Positions 31,698 through 40,128 are shown, counted from the first letter of the stretch. The stretch is DNA of 51,509 nucleotides from Clostridiales bacterium (GCA_022791685.1 JAAVZO010000018.1:1-51509); one strand, 5' to 3'. Translations and numbers: made by a program. Notes: generated from the letters alone by a model not told the origin.

Positions 31698-31730
31698 CAA
31701 GAGAGCAGCTGAGTTTCAGCTGCTCTCTTG
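31698..31730 (+). terminator. Terminator after the comF-like remnant
   Basis: A 15-bp perfect stem (31698-31712 with 31716-31730) with a 3-base loop. Confidence 0.8.
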
Positions 31731-31776
31731 ATTTCAAAGCCTCAGCTATGCTGTTGGATATTTACTGCTGGAATGA

Positions 31777-31805
31777 TTGACAAAATCGAGCTGGTATGGT
31801 ATAAT
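31777..31805 (+). promoter_or_regulatory. Perfect consensus promoter for the GH4 gene
   Basis: TTGACA (31777-31782), 17 bases, TATAAT (31800-31805), extended -10 TGG. Confidence 0.9.
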
Positions 31806-31840
31806 TTTGTTAGATCAAATTTCGAAAGGATACCCACATC

Positions 31841-33244
31841 ATGAAAATTGCAATAATCGGCGCTGGCAGTATCGTATTCTGCAAAACGCTGCTTTTAGAT
31901 ATCGTACAAATCAAGGATATCGGTCACGTGGAGTTCGCGCTCATGGCGCCTTCGACTCGCCATACTGCTGATGTCAAGCGTTTCTTCGACCGCGTAAAGG
32001 AAGCGAATTCGCTCGACGCGGATGCTTACGTCACTACCGACCAGCGTGACGCACTGCGCGGCGCTGATTACGTCATAGCCACGTTATCTGTCGGTGGAGT
32101 AAGGGCGAATTCGCTCGATATTGACATACCGCTGAAGTATGGTGTAGATCAGTGTATCGGCGATACTAACTCAATCGGTGCGATAATGCGTGCAATGCGC
32201 ACGCTTCCGGTAATGCGTCAGCTGGCACGCGATATGCGCGAGCTTTGCCCGAAGGCGCTGCTGCTCAACTACGTCAACCCTATGGCTATGGTATGCCGCG
32301 CACTCGACGATGAGGGCATACAGTTCGTCGGACTATGCCACGGCGTGCAGACTACGATACGGTTGATCGCCGGTTATCTCGGACTTCAGGTCGAGGATAT
32401 CGACTACACGTGCGCCGGAATCAACCACATGGGCTGGTTTACCAAGCTTGAGAAGAACGGCGTTGACCTTTACCCAGAGCTGCGCGAGAAGTTCGAGCTG
32501 CCCGAGTACTACGCCTCCGAGAAGGTACGCGGCGAGGTATTCCGCCATTTCGGCTACTTCATGACTGAGTCGACCGGACATCTGTCTGAGTATCTGCCAT
32601 ATTTCCGTAAGAATGAGCTCGCGCTCTCGCTTTACTGCGATGAACCAGACTTTGGTGGTGAGACCGGCGCGTCGCTCAAATGGGCGAAGAAGGTACGCGA
32701 TAAGTATGCCGGACGCGATATTCTCGCAGACGAACCGCTGACGCTTCCTAAGCGCTCGATCGAGTACGGCTCATATATAATCGAAGCGACTGCGCTCGAC
32801 CGCCCCTTCCGCTTCAACGGCAATCTAAGAAACAACGGACTTATCACCAATTTCCCGAGCGACTGCATATCTGAGCTTCCGGTATTCACAGACGGCGCGG
32901 GACTTCATCCAAGCTACGTCGGTGCGATCCCGCCTCAGTGCGCGGCGTTGAATCTGACGAACATCAATGTGCAGACGCTGGCGTTCCTTGCTGAGAAGGA
33001 GTCTGACCCTGAGCTGCTCGTTCAGGCGGCTGCACTCGACCCGCTCTGTGGCGCGGTGCTGACCTTGAAGCAGATACGCGAAATGGTGACTGAGCTGCTC
33101 GACGCTGAACGTGAGTGGCTGCCGAACTTCGAGGGCAAGCGTCCACGTCCGACTCCGACGATAGTTATACCTGCCGACTGCAAGCGCGCTGATGTGCCCG
33201 CTGATCCCGCGTTGGCGATTTCTACGCGGTTAGCTAATTTATAA
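31841..33244 (+). CDS. GH4 family NAD-dependent glycosidase, alpha-galactosidase type
   Basis: GH4 enzymes cleave glycosides by transiently oxidising C3 of the sugar with bound NAD and a Mn ion. The 467-residue protein has the N-terminal NAD site IAIIGAGSIVF, GDTNSIGAIMRAMRTLP, NYVNPMAM, the metal-binding Cys166-His167 in VGLCHGVQ, and His196 in CAGINHMGWF, all family hallmarks. Overall order fits the MelA/alpha-galactosidase branch more than 6-phospho-beta-glucosidases, but alpha-glucuronidase or alpha-glucosidase activity cannot be excluded. It is a single gene with a perfect promoter, CGAAAGGA 9 bases before the ATG, and a long palindrome downstream. Products could enter the neighbouring dehydrogenase-isomerase routes, which is inference from position. 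Confidence 0.88.
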   Translation: MKIAIIGAGSIVFCKTLLLDIVQIKDIGHVEFALMAPSTRHTADVKRFFDRVKEANSLDADAYVTTDQRDALRGADYVIATLSVGGVRANSLDIDIPLKYGVDQCIGDTNSIGAIMRAMRTLPVMRQLARDMRELCPKALLLNYVNPMAMVCRALDDEGIQFVGLCHGVQTTIRLIAGYLGLQVEDIDYTCAGINHMGWFTKLEKNGVDLYPELREKFELPEYYASEKVRGEVFRHFGYFMTESTGHLSEYLPYFRKNELALSLYCDEPDFGGETGASLKWAKKVRDKYAGRDILADEPLTLPKRSIEYGSYIIEATALDRPFRFNGNLRNNGLITNFPSDCISELPVFTDGAGLHPSYVGAIPPQCAALNLTNINVQTLAFLAEKESDPELLVQAAALDPLCGAVLTLKQIREMVTELLDAEREWLPNFEGKRPRPTPTIVIPADCKRADVPADPALAISTRLANL

Positions 33245-33248
33245 TTGA

Positions 33249-33300
33249 GCAGGAGGGGGAAGGGACGCCTTTTGAAAAAGGCATCCCTTCCCCCTCCTGC
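33249..33300 (+). repeat. Long GC-rich palindrome after the GH4 gene
   Basis: A 17-bp perfect outer stem (33249-33265 with 33284-33300) encloses a 6-7 bp inner stem (33267-33272 with 33277-33282), with a single C/A mismatch between them. A partial copy of the pyrimidine-rich arm (CCTCCCCCTTCCC) follows at 33302-33314. It can act as a terminator but lacks a T-run and looks like a dispersed palindromic repeat. Confidence 0.7.
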
Positions 33301-33337
33301 ACCTCCCCCTTCCCACCTAAAACTTTATAAAAATGTG

Positions 33338-33362
33338 TGAACCGATTCGATAATTCTGCGAC
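33338..33362 (+). promoter_or_regulatory. ECF-like promoter before the sigma factor gene
   Basis: TGAACC (33338-33343), 15 bases, CGAC (33359-33362) resembles group IV promoters with an AAC-type -35 and CGNC-type -10. A sigma-A-like TATACT (33363-33368) overlaps downstream. This is consistent with self-activation by the encoded sigma factor. Confidence 0.4.
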
Positions 33363-33415
33363 TATACTAATGTAAGGACTTACAACGTTGAATAAGAATT
33401 CCGGAGTTTAAAATA

Positions 33416-35074
33416 ATGGAAATATCATTATTACTACAGCATTACGACTACCTGTCACGGCTCGCGGCGGCTAAGATGAATTCGCGGCATGAGGCGGAGG
33501 ATATCGTTTCTGATACTATGCTCGCGGCGCTTGAATATATACATCGCGGTGGTATAATCGAACATCCGCGCACTTTTCTTGCGAATACGCTTATGCACAA
33601 GTATAACGATTGGCTTCGTCGGCAATATCGTCAGCCTGAGGTTATCAATCTTGATTTGTTGACTGATGTTGGTGTTGATGATTCGCATCTGCTCAGTTTC
33701 GGCGATAACGAGGAATTCGCAGCTGAGGCATCCGAGCTGCGCCGCCAGCTTAATTATCTCGCGAAAAATATACGCGAGGTGCTGGTCGGCTATTATTTCG
33801 CTGGGCGGAGCGTATCCGATATTGCCGCGGTACTTGGTATTCCGGAGGGGACGGTCAAGAGCCGCCTGTCGTCTGGCAGGAGTCAGCTGAAGAAAGGATT
33901 ATCGAAAATGAACACTACAGACAATCGCATTCCGGCAAAGCTGCATTTTTCATACGGTGGAGGCGGAGGTGACAATGCACTCCGCGAATCAATGGTTGAG
34001 CGCGATTTGATTGCGCAGAATCTGATTATACTTGCGTATGATCAGCCGCTCGCTCTGCCTGAGCTTGCCCGCAGGATTGGCATTCCCACCGTCTACATTG
34101 AGGCAATAGTCGAGCGGCTGATTTATTGGGAGCTTATGGCGAAAACAGACGGCGAGCGGTATTATACCGATTTTCTCATATTGACTCCCGAGGATTATGT
34201 ATCGCGCTTCGATGGACAGCTCGATTTTGTGCGAGAAAATTTTGATGTTGTCGGCGATGTGATTTCCTCCATTGTGCATAAGGTGGATGAGCTCGATTTT
34301 GTTTCATCGTTTGGTTCGCGCAAATTGAAGAAGCTTGAACGGTATGCCGTTACACGGGCGCTTCAGAATTTCGAGCTTTTCGCGCAAAACGAAGCCAGAT
34401 ATAAGCTTGACTATCCGCAGCGGCGAGGTGGTGGGGCGTGGATTATGCACGCTCGAAAGTTTGAGGCGGGACATGATTATTCATGCTATGATGAAATAGG
34501 CAGCTATATGATACAGGGCGGACATCGTTCGAACAGAAGCAGCTCTTGTGAGGGTGTGAAATCGGTGAGTTTGTACGAATTCGACCTGCCTATGTGGGAT
34601 AATCCGCGCCGCTTTAATGTGTGCGGGGATGATAATTATTTCAACTATATAATTCCAATGCTTTGGGATATTTATTGCGGTAGGTCTTTGACCGATTCAG
34701 ATTACCCGAATTCGCTTATCGAGAGCATACCGGATTTGATAGAACATACCGCATTGCTCACGCGTGATGGCGATAAAGTCATTGTCGACATTCCGGTAAT
34801 GAGTCGTGTGGAATATAATGAAATCGATGGGATCGTGAAAGCGGCGTACAATTCGCTGAATACGCAGATTGGTGCGAAATACCGTAACTTTCTCAAAGGC
34901 AGCATGGTGTCTGTTCCGCCGCATCTTGAAGCGAGTGTTCCGCATATGTTCCGATATATGCCGGCGACGAACTGTATCGCTATGTCTTCAGTCCGTGAAG
35001 CGTGTGACAGGAAAATACATCTTCATGATGTCGACTACTGCTGTCCGGCTGTTGTGCTGGTATATGACTTGTGA
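33416..35074 (+). CDS. ECF-type sigma factor with a long C-terminal extension
   Basis: A 552-residue protein. Residues 1-75 form sigma region 2 (LLLQHYDYLSRLAAAKMNSR, HEAEDIVSDTMLAALEYI, FLANTLMHKYNDWLRRQYRQ), and residues about 105-160 form sigma region 4 (REVLVGYYFAGRSVSDIAAV, LGIPEGTVKSRLSSGRSQLK). Normal ECF sigma factors stop here. Some 380 further residues follow: a winged-helix-like section near 195-262 (LALPELARRIGIPTVYIEAI, VERLIYWELMAKTDGERYYT), then a domain of unknown type with RRGGGAWIMHARKFE, RFNVCGDDNYFNYIIPMLWD and HDVDYCCPAVVLVYDL. No anti-sigma gene or membrane protein is adjacent. The extension may sense a ligand and control the sigma part directly (inference). The gene stands alone with its own terminator; the ATG at 33416 has only a weak ribosome-binding sequence (GGAG about 12-16 bases upstream is absent; CCGGAG at 33403). 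Confidence 0.85.
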   Translation: MEISLLLQHYDYLSRLAAAKMNSRHEAEDIVSDTMLAALEYIHRGGIIEHPRTFLANTLMHKYNDWLRRQYRQPEVINLDLLTDVGVDDSHLLSFGDNEEFAAEASELRRQLNYLAKNIREVLVGYYFAGRSVSDIAAVLGIPEGTVKSRLSSGRSQLKKGLSKMNTTDNRIPAKLHFSYGGGGGDNALRESMVERDLIAQNLIILAYDQPLALPELARRIGIPTVYIEAIVERLIYWELMAKTDGERYYTDFLILTPEDYVSRFDGQLDFVRENFDVVGDVISSIVHKVDELDFVSSFGSRKLKKLERYAVTRALQNFELFAQNEARYKLDYPQRRGGGAWIMHARKFEAGHDYSCYDEIGSYMIQGGHRSNRSSSCEGVKSVSLYEFDLPMWDNPRRFNVCGDDNYFNYIIPMLWDIYCGRSLTDSDYPNSLIESIPDLIEHTALLTRDGDKVIVDIPVMSRVEYNEIDGIVKAAYNSLNTQIGAKYRNFLKGSMVSVPPHLEASVPHMFRYMPATNCIAMSSVREACDRKIHLHDVDYCCPAVVLVYDL

Positions 35075-35084
35075 TGTTATAAAA

Positions 35085-35121
35085 ATACACCCCGACGTTC
35101 TAAATGAGCGGCGGGGTGTAT
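35085..35121. terminator. Bidirectional terminator after the sigma factor gene
   Basis: A 10-bp stem (35085-35094 with 35112-35121) with a 17-base loop that has its own CG pairs, between convergent genes. Confidence 0.75.
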
Positions 35122-35139
35122 ATATTGTTTATGTAAGAC

Positions 35140-35388
35140 TTAGTCGAGCTGCTTGTTCATTTCTTCAAGGCAGTGACGGCAGATAAGCTTGCCTTTGTAG
35201 AGGATCACGTCGTCCGCATTTCCGCAGAACAGGCATGCCGGCTCATACTTCTTAAGTATGATTTTATCCTCGTCAACGAAAATTTCGATGGAGTCCTTAT
35301 TCTTGATATCCATCTTGTTTCTGAGCTCGATCGGAAGTACTATTCTTCCAAGCTCGTCAATTCTGCGTACAATTCCTGTGCTTTTCAT
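35140..35388 (-). CDS. AbrB/SpoVT-type transition-state regulator with zinc ribbon
   Basis: An 82-residue DNA-binding protein. The N-terminal SpoVT-AbrB swapped-hairpin domain is MKSTGIVRRIDELGRIVLPI, ELRNKMDIKNKDSIEIFVDE, DKIILKKYEP (residues 1-50). A small zinc ribbon follows with CLFCGNADDVILYKGKLICR and CRHC, four cysteines in a CxxC-x(14-16)-CxxC pattern. AbrB proteins repress stationary-phase and sporulation genes during growth; the ribbon-bearing form is common in Clostridia. AAAGGAG lies 8 bases before the ATG. It lies divergent from spmA-spmB, sporulation genes, which is a suggestive but unproven target. It converges on the sigma factor gene. Confidence 0.92.
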   Translation of the reverse strand: MKSTGIVRRIDELGRIVLPIELRNKMDIKNKDSIEIFVDEDKIILKKYEPACLFCGNADDVILYKGKLICRHCLEEMNKQLD

Positions 35389-35564
35389 GTTATTTCTCCT
35401 TTTATTAGATAAATTTGTTTTTTATTATAGTATATGGTATCTTTCAACCTTTACATACATATTTTACCACATTTCGACGATTTTGTCAATACCATATAAT
35501 CCAAACTGTGACACATTTTTTGATTGTAATCAGTACAATATATACAAAAGTCAGGGGTGAACCT

Positions 35565-36200
35565 ATGCTTGGAGTAGTTTTCTCGGTTATATGTATACTT
35601 TCATTTGTCTATTCGCTCTTTGCGGGGACTACAGCGGAGGTGACTTCTGCGCTGCTTGACGGAGCCGGACGCGCTGTCGAGGTCACACTTTCGCTTATCG
35701 GTGTGATGAGCCTTTGGACCGGGGTTATGGAAACGTTGCGGGAAGCCGGGGCTATAAGGGCTCTTTCGAAGCTGCTGCGTCCGTTGACGAAACTTCTGTT
35801 TCCTGAGGCGGCGAGGACCGGAAAGGGAATCGATTCGGCAGTCGCGTGTATATCCGCGAATCTGCTCGGTATCGGTAATGCCGCAACGCCGCTTGGTATT
35901 GCTGCGATAAGTGAAATGCAGGATGGTGACCCTGTAGCACGCGACGATACCATCATGCTGACCGTGCTCAATACAGCGTCGTTTTCGATAATTCCTACGA
36001 CTGTATTGGCGCTAAGGCGTGCAGCCGGAGCGGTATATCTTTTCGAGCTGCTGCCTGTCGTATGGCTCACGAGCGGTATCGGCACGCTATGCGCGATTGT
36101 ATCTGTGAAGCTGCTGTGTGCGATATACAGAGGCAGTAAGCACAGTAATAGCCGATTGGTCAAATCTGATTTTGAAAGAGGGAAGGTAAGTGACGCTTGA
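35565..36200 (+). CDS. spmA: Spore maturation protein A
   Basis: SpmA works with SpmB in dehydrating the spore core and hence heat resistance; both are integral membrane proteins with nucleoside-recognition (Gate) domains. The 211-residue protein has a hydrophobic N-terminus (LGVVFSVICILSFVYSLFAG), GAGRAVEVTLSLIGVMSLWTG near 36-56, and the family segment ANLLGIGNAATPLGIAAISE near 105-124, followed by FSIIPTTVLALRRAAGA. The start at 35565 (MLGVVF) has AGGGGTGA 6-7 bases upstream; longer in-frame starts run into non-conserved text. It overlaps spmB by 11 bases, indicating coupled translation. Its presence supports a spore-forming host. Confidence 0.93.
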   Translation: MLGVVFSVICILSFVYSLFAGTTAEVTSALLDGAGRAVEVTLSLIGVMSLWTGVMETLREAGAIRALSKLLRPLTKLLFPEAARTGKGIDSAVACISANLLGIGNAATPLGIAAISEMQDGDPVARDDTIMLTVLNTASFSIIPTTVLALRRAAGAVYLFELLPVVWLTSGIGTLCAIVSVKLLCAIYRGSKHSNSRLVKSDFERGKVSDA

Positions 36201-36702
36201 AGGCTTTTCAGCGGCTATAGTTCCGGCGATAATCGCGCTTTGCGGAGTTCTGATACTGACTTCAAAAAAGCCGCTGTTTGATTCATTTATAGGCGGTGCG
36301 AAAAGCGGCGCTAAGACGGCGGTCGGACTTTTTCCGACACTGTGCGTACTGTTCTGCGCCGTGTCAATGTTCAGCTCGTGCGGTATTGCTGACGCGATAG
36401 GCTGCTGGCTCACTAACGTCGGTATCCCCGACCGTCTCGCACCGTTCCTCTTGATGCGTCCCGTATCGGGTGCGGCTTCGACCGCCATGCTCGCTGACAT
36501 ATTCAAGTCGGTAGGAGCTGACAGTGCAGCAGGACTCGCCGCGTCGGTTATCATGGCATCCTCCGACACGCTGATTTATGTCGTGTCAGTCTATTATTCG
36601 GCAGCGGGAATAAAAAAATCGCGCTGTACAATAGCGGCGGCAGCAATAACTATGCTCGCGACCACTGTAAGCGCGATAATTTTGTGTAATATTTTATTTT
36701 GA
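36190..36702 (+). CDS. spmB: Spore maturation protein B
   Basis: SpmB partners with SpmA in spore core dehydration. The 170-residue membrane protein shows the family elements VPAIIALCGVLILTSKKPLF, DSFIGGAKSGAKTAVGLFPT near 36-55, RLAPFLLMRPVSGAASTAML near 82-101, and DTLIYVVSVYYSAAGIKKSR near the C-terminus. The start is GTG at 36190, inside the end of spmA, with GGAAGG 8 bases upstream. The gene ends in convergent overlap with capA: the last 9 bases of spmB also encode the end of capA on the other strand, so there is no room for a terminator between them. Confidence 0.93.
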   Translation: MTLEGFSAAIVPAIIALCGVLILTSKKPLFDSFIGGAKSGAKTAVGLFPTLCVLFCAVSMFSSCGIADAIGCWLTNVGIPDRLAPFLLMRPVSGAASTAMLADIFKSVGADSAAGLAASVIMASSDTLIYVVSVYYSAAGIKKSRCTIAAAAITMLATTVSAIILCNILF

Positions 36703-37938
36703 AATGTCGTAGGTCACATATTCTCCCATTATCTTCTCGGCGTAGCGCTTCATGTCAGCGGGAGTGGCTGCACTTTTGTACAGATTTTTCGTGCCGTGTG
36801 TTTTCGCCATCTCGTCGGGATATTCGGATAGGAAATACAGGTGCGAGTTGTAGTAGCTCGGACCGTAGTAGAATGCGGTCGGAACGAATGCCGGAGAATC
36901 GGCGTATACCTCGCCGTCGCTCATTACGACGATGTCAAAGGTGAAAAATCCGCCGACCATATTCTGCCAGTACTGCATAGCCGATACTAAGTTTCCGAGC
37001 GAGTATATACACAGCGTCTCACCATTGCTGCTCTCTATCCACTCGATGGACTGCAATACGTGCGGGTGATGTCCAATTATAACGTCAGCGCCGTTGTCAG
37101 CCATAAGCTGCGCGACGCGCTTCTGCTCATCGGTCACCTGAGATATATTTTCTTCGCCCCAGTGTACCGATATTATCACAAAATCTGCGGCTTCACGTGC
37201 GGCTTTACACTGGCGTATGATATTATCGTCGTTGATGTAGGGAACTACCATCTCACTCGATGCAGGAAGGCGCAGTCCGTTCGTGCCGTATGTGTACGAC
37301 AGCAGCGCGATTTTTATCCCCTCACGCTCGATTATCCGCAGTGTGTCATAATCGGTTTTATCAGAGTATCCGCCGATCATTGTGATACTCTCCTGTGATT
37401 TCCAGAAGTTGATAGTACCTGCGAGTCCTGCCGAGCCCTTATCGCACATATGATTGTTCGCGATGTTGATGATATCGAAACCGATGTCGATAAGGTCGAG
37501 CCCGAGGTCTTGCGGTGAGTTGAAGTTCGGATATCCCGAATAGCCCAGCTCTTCGCCGCCCATCAGCGTTTCCTGATTGATGAATGCGAGGTCGAAACTC
37601 GCGATATAGTCAGCAACATCTGCATACATCGGCTTGAAGTTGTATTTTCGAGTAGTTTCGTCGGCGCGTTTTTCCGCGTCCATATAGATGCAGGGATGTA
37701 TTACATTGTCTCCGGCTGCGAGAAAGCTTATGCGTGCTGTTTCGACAGGCTCAGGGAGCGGAAGCATTGCTTCATCAATACCGACTAACGGTGTGTCCTC
37801 GCCAAGTGTGAATTCGGGCGACACGATACGCGTTTCTTGTGAATCCTTGGTTTCGCTGTGATCGGTATTTGCTGGCGCGCCACAAGCAGACAGCAGCGTT
37901 GTGAGCATGAGCGATAGTATAAATATACGTGAGCGCAT
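36694..37938 (-). CDS. CapA-family metallophosphatase-like lipoprotein
   Basis: A 414-residue protein with a lipoprotein signal (LMLTTLLSACGA, Cys19) and a PGA_cap/CapA domain. Metal-site motifs of the calcineurin-like fold are GDNVIHPCIY near residue 77, NIANNHMCDKG near 160, ISVHWGEE near 253 and VIIGHHPHVLQ near 281. CapA/PgsA proteins take part in poly-gamma-glutamate capsule synthesis, but no capB or capC gene lies here. Stand-alone copies are common in Clostridia with unclear roles, including in spore-related functions, so the substrate is unknown. It converges on spmB with a 9-base overlap. It starts 20 bases after the diacylglycerol-kinase-type gene, so both are probably one transcript. 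Confidence 0.9.
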   Translation of the reverse strand: MRSRIFILSLMLTTLLSACGAPANTDHSETKDSQETRIVSPEFTLGEDTPLVGIDEAMLPLPEPVETARISFLAAGDNVIHPCIYMDAEKRADETTRKYNFKPMYADVADYIASFDLAFINQETLMGGEELGYSGYPNFNSPQDLGLDLIDIGFDIINIANNHMCDKGSAGLAGTINFWKSQESITMIGGYSDKTDYDTLRIIEREGIKIALLSYTYGTNGLRLPASSEMVVPYINDDNIIRQCKAAREAADFVIISVHWGEENISQVTDEQKRVAQLMADNGADVIIGHHPHVLQSIEWIESSNGETLCIYSLGNLVSAMQYWQNMVGGFFTFDIVVMSDGEVYADSPAFVPTAFYYGPSYYNSHLYFLSEYPDEMAKTHGTKNLYKSAATPADMKRYAEKIMGEYVTYDISK

Positions 37939-37958
37939 TTAATTTACTTCCTTATACG

Positions 37959-39008
37959 TTATATGTTAGTATTGTGCGCATGTTTATTATTTTTATGAGC
38001 CGCAATATTCGATGGGCGGTATTCCACTCCTACTGGAAGTATGAAATTTATCGAGCGCGGAACTGACTGGAAGCTTACCTCAGACAGGCTCTCTATCTCT
38101 CCGTCGATACAAACTCGCGTTTTGCCTTCGAAGCGGAAGGTTATAGACTTCTCCTGTATGTATTTTACTATCTTCCGTCCGAGACGCGTTTTGAGATGTG
38201 TTCCTTTTTTGTACGAGCCGACGAGCCTTAAAAATGTTCTGCGTGATACTTTTTTGATGAGGCTTATGTCAAGCAGTCCGTCATCAAGCTGGCAGCGTGG
38301 GGCAGAGTTGAAGCCACCTCCGCAGAATCCGCCGTTTGCGACCGCGCAGAGCTCGAACTCCTGCGTCAGCTCACTTCCATTTGCGAACAGTACGCTGATG
38401 AGGCAGCCAAGGTTTTTGACGAGCACCTGCACGATTCCGGCGATGTACGCGAGCGATTTTGGCATAAAGCGTTTCCTTTTCAGCTCAGCTGCCCTGCACA
38501 CTACATCACAGTCGAAGCCGACATTGAACATATTTATGCCGTATTTTGGTTCGGTTGAGATATCGCTTGTGTATGAAAAACAGTCGATCATGATCGGGTC
38601 GCCAAGCAGCTGCTTTGTTACATCAGCGAAAAACTCTGACTGTGCGAAGTTGCGTACAAAATCGTTGCCAGTACCTATCGGAATACAGCCGACTTGTACA
38701 TCCGGAATTGCGTTAGACTTATAACCAGCAGAATTGTGAAGATCGGCATAGCGCGGGTCGACTGCACCGTTTACAACTTCATTAAGTGTACCGTCACCTC
38801 CGCAGGCGTAGAATCTATACACATCTCCATGCGGCTTTTCTGCGATTTTGCGCTTTACAAACGCTGTTGCATCGCCTTTGCAGAGAGTTTGATATATTTC
38901 ATATTTTACTCCTGTGACCTCGCATCCGTCACGCAGCTTATCTGCGATGATACCTGATTCGATACCCTTTCCGGCAGCGGGATTTATAATGAAAAAATGC
39001 GTTGTCAA
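37959..39008 (-). CDS. Diacylglycerol/lipid kinase family protein
   Basis: A 349-residue lipid kinase of the DAGK/YegS/BmrU type. The N-terminal catalytic region has FIINPAAGKGIES near residues 6-18, ACGGDGTLNEVVNGAVD near 68-84 (the GGDGT ATP-binding motif) and GCIPIGTGNDFVRNFA near 107-122. The C-terminal beta domain has ELCAVANGGFCGGGFNSAPR, DDGLLDISLIKKVSRRTFLR, and FEGKTRVCIDGEIESL. Such enzymes phosphorylate diacylglycerol or related lipids in membrane turnover. The C-terminal tail is short and His-rich (AAHKNNKHAHNTNI). It lies between the EamA transporter gene (33 bases upstream) and capA (20 bases downstream) on the same strand, so EamA-kinase-CapA may form an operon from 39951-39979. 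Confidence 0.9.
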   Translation of the reverse strand: MTTHFFIINPAAGKGIESGIIADKLRDGCEVTGVKYEIYQTLCKGDATAFVKRKIAEKPHGDVYRFYACGGDGTLNEVVNGAVDPRYADLHNSAGYKSNAIPDVQVGCIPIGTGNDFVRNFAQSEFFADVTKQLLGDPIMIDCFSYTSDISTEPKYGINMFNVGFDCDVVCRAAELKRKRFMPKSLAYIAGIVQVLVKNLGCLISVLFANGSELTQEFELCAVANGGFCGGGFNSAPRCQLDDGLLDISLIKKVSRRTFLRLVGSYKKGTHLKTRLGRKIVKYIQEKSITFRFEGKTRVCIDGEIESLSEVSFQSVPRSINFILPVGVEYRPSNIAAHKNNKHAHNTNI

Positions 39009-39041
39009 ATTGTTATCCTTTCTGTTATTGTAGGTGGCGGC

Positions 39042-39902
39042 TCAGATTCGTGTCATAATGAATGTTCCGAGAATCATCAGTACAAGTCCTACGGCAGCGC
39101 GCTTTGACAATTTTTCGTGAAATACTATAAATGCAAAGCCAATAGTAACAAGCAGTGACAGCTTGTCAATAGCCACTACTGCGCTTGTTACACCGTCAGC
39201 GAGTGCGCGGTAATAGCAGAGCCACGACGCGCCGGTGGCGATTCCGGATAGAATTATGAATATATAGCTTCTTCGATCTATACTGCGTATCTCACTGATT
39301 TTTCCGGTAGAAGCTGCGAGCGCCCATGCTAAAACGAGCGCCGTAGTGGTGCGTATCGCCGAGCCGAGGTCGGGGTTTATTCCGGTAACTCCGAGCTTTC
39401 CGAATATGGTAGTCAGGCTTGCAAATACCGCAGAAGCAGCTGCATATAAAAGCCATCTGCGTCCACTTTTTGTATTATCGCTCGGCTTTTTCTCTATCAT
39501 CAGAAAAATTCCTGCACCAAGCAGTACGAGTGCGGTGAGCTTCAGCGCGCCGACCGGTTCACCAAACAGGATAAATCCGAGGACTATTGTAAGTATCGTA
39601 CTTGATTTGTCGATTGGTACGACTCTGTTTATGTCACCAATAGACAGCGCTTTGAAGTAGCAGATCCATGAGCCTCCGGTGCAGATACCTGACAGCAGCA
39701 AGAATAGCAGTGTCTTAGCTGAAATATCGGAAATCCCTGAAAATGCACCGGTAATAAATACCATTATCCATGAAAAAACGAGCACAACTGAGGTTCGCAA
39801 TGCAGTGCAGAGATTAGAATCGTATGAGCCTATCCCAACCTTAGCGAGTATTGATGAGATACCTGCAAACAGCGCTGACAGCAGCGCGAAAATCAACCAC
39901 AT
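39042..39902 (-). CDS. EamA/DMT-superfamily transporter
   Basis: A 286-residue inner-membrane protein with about ten transmembrane helices and two repeated EamA domains (about residues 2-130 and 150-284). The repeats are visible as LSALFAGISSILAKVGIGSY near the start and ASAVFASLTTIFGKLGVTGI in the second half, and as GICTGGSWICYFKALSIGDI matched by GIATGASWLCYYRALADGVT. DMT transporters export amino acids, nucleosides or metabolites; this 10-helix pattern often belongs to drug/metabolite exporters of unknown substrate. The start at 39902 (MWLIF) is preferred because the ATG at 39914 touches its GGAG, while 39902 lies 12 bases from it. It heads the leftward unit with the lipid kinase and CapA. 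Confidence 0.85.
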   Translation of the reverse strand: MWLIFALLSALFAGISSILAKVGIGSYDSNLCTALRTSVVLVFSWIMVFITGAFSGISDISAKTLLFLLLSGICTGGSWICYFKALSIGDINRVVPIDKSSTILTIVLGFILFGEPVGALKLTALVLLGAGIFLMIEKKPSDNTKSGRRWLLYAAASAVFASLTTIFGKLGVTGINPDLGSAIRTTTALVLAWALAASTGKISEIRSIDRRSYIFIILSGIATGASWLCYYRALADGVTSAVVAIDKLSLLVTIGFAFIVFHEKLSKRAAVGLVLMILGTFIMTRI

Positions 39903-39950
39903 GATCTGATACATCTCCGAGTCAATGATATAAATTATTATGTATAAATA

Positions 39951-39979
39951 ATTTTATCACATATACTTCGAAAATGCAA
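39951..39979 (-). promoter_or_regulatory. Promoter for the EamA-kinase-CapA unit
   Basis: Read leftward: TTGCAT (39979-39974), 17 bases, TAAAAT (39956-39951), extended -10 TGA. Confidence 0.7.
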
Positions 39980-40128
39980 GTATTTTGTCGAATTTTTAAA
40001 AAAGTTTAAGAATCAAGTGTTCGGAAATGATATTATAAATATGGATAGTGTGTATCTCTAACAAATTGAATCATTTTGGCGATAATGTCGAAAAAGATTG
40101 TTTGTAAATATTTATTTGTCATAAAAGC

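Noticed and set aside
31777..31971. 64-codon open frame overlapping the GH4 promoter and start
   Set aside because: It begins in the promoter -35 box, is out of frame with the GH4 gene and has no ribosome-binding site.
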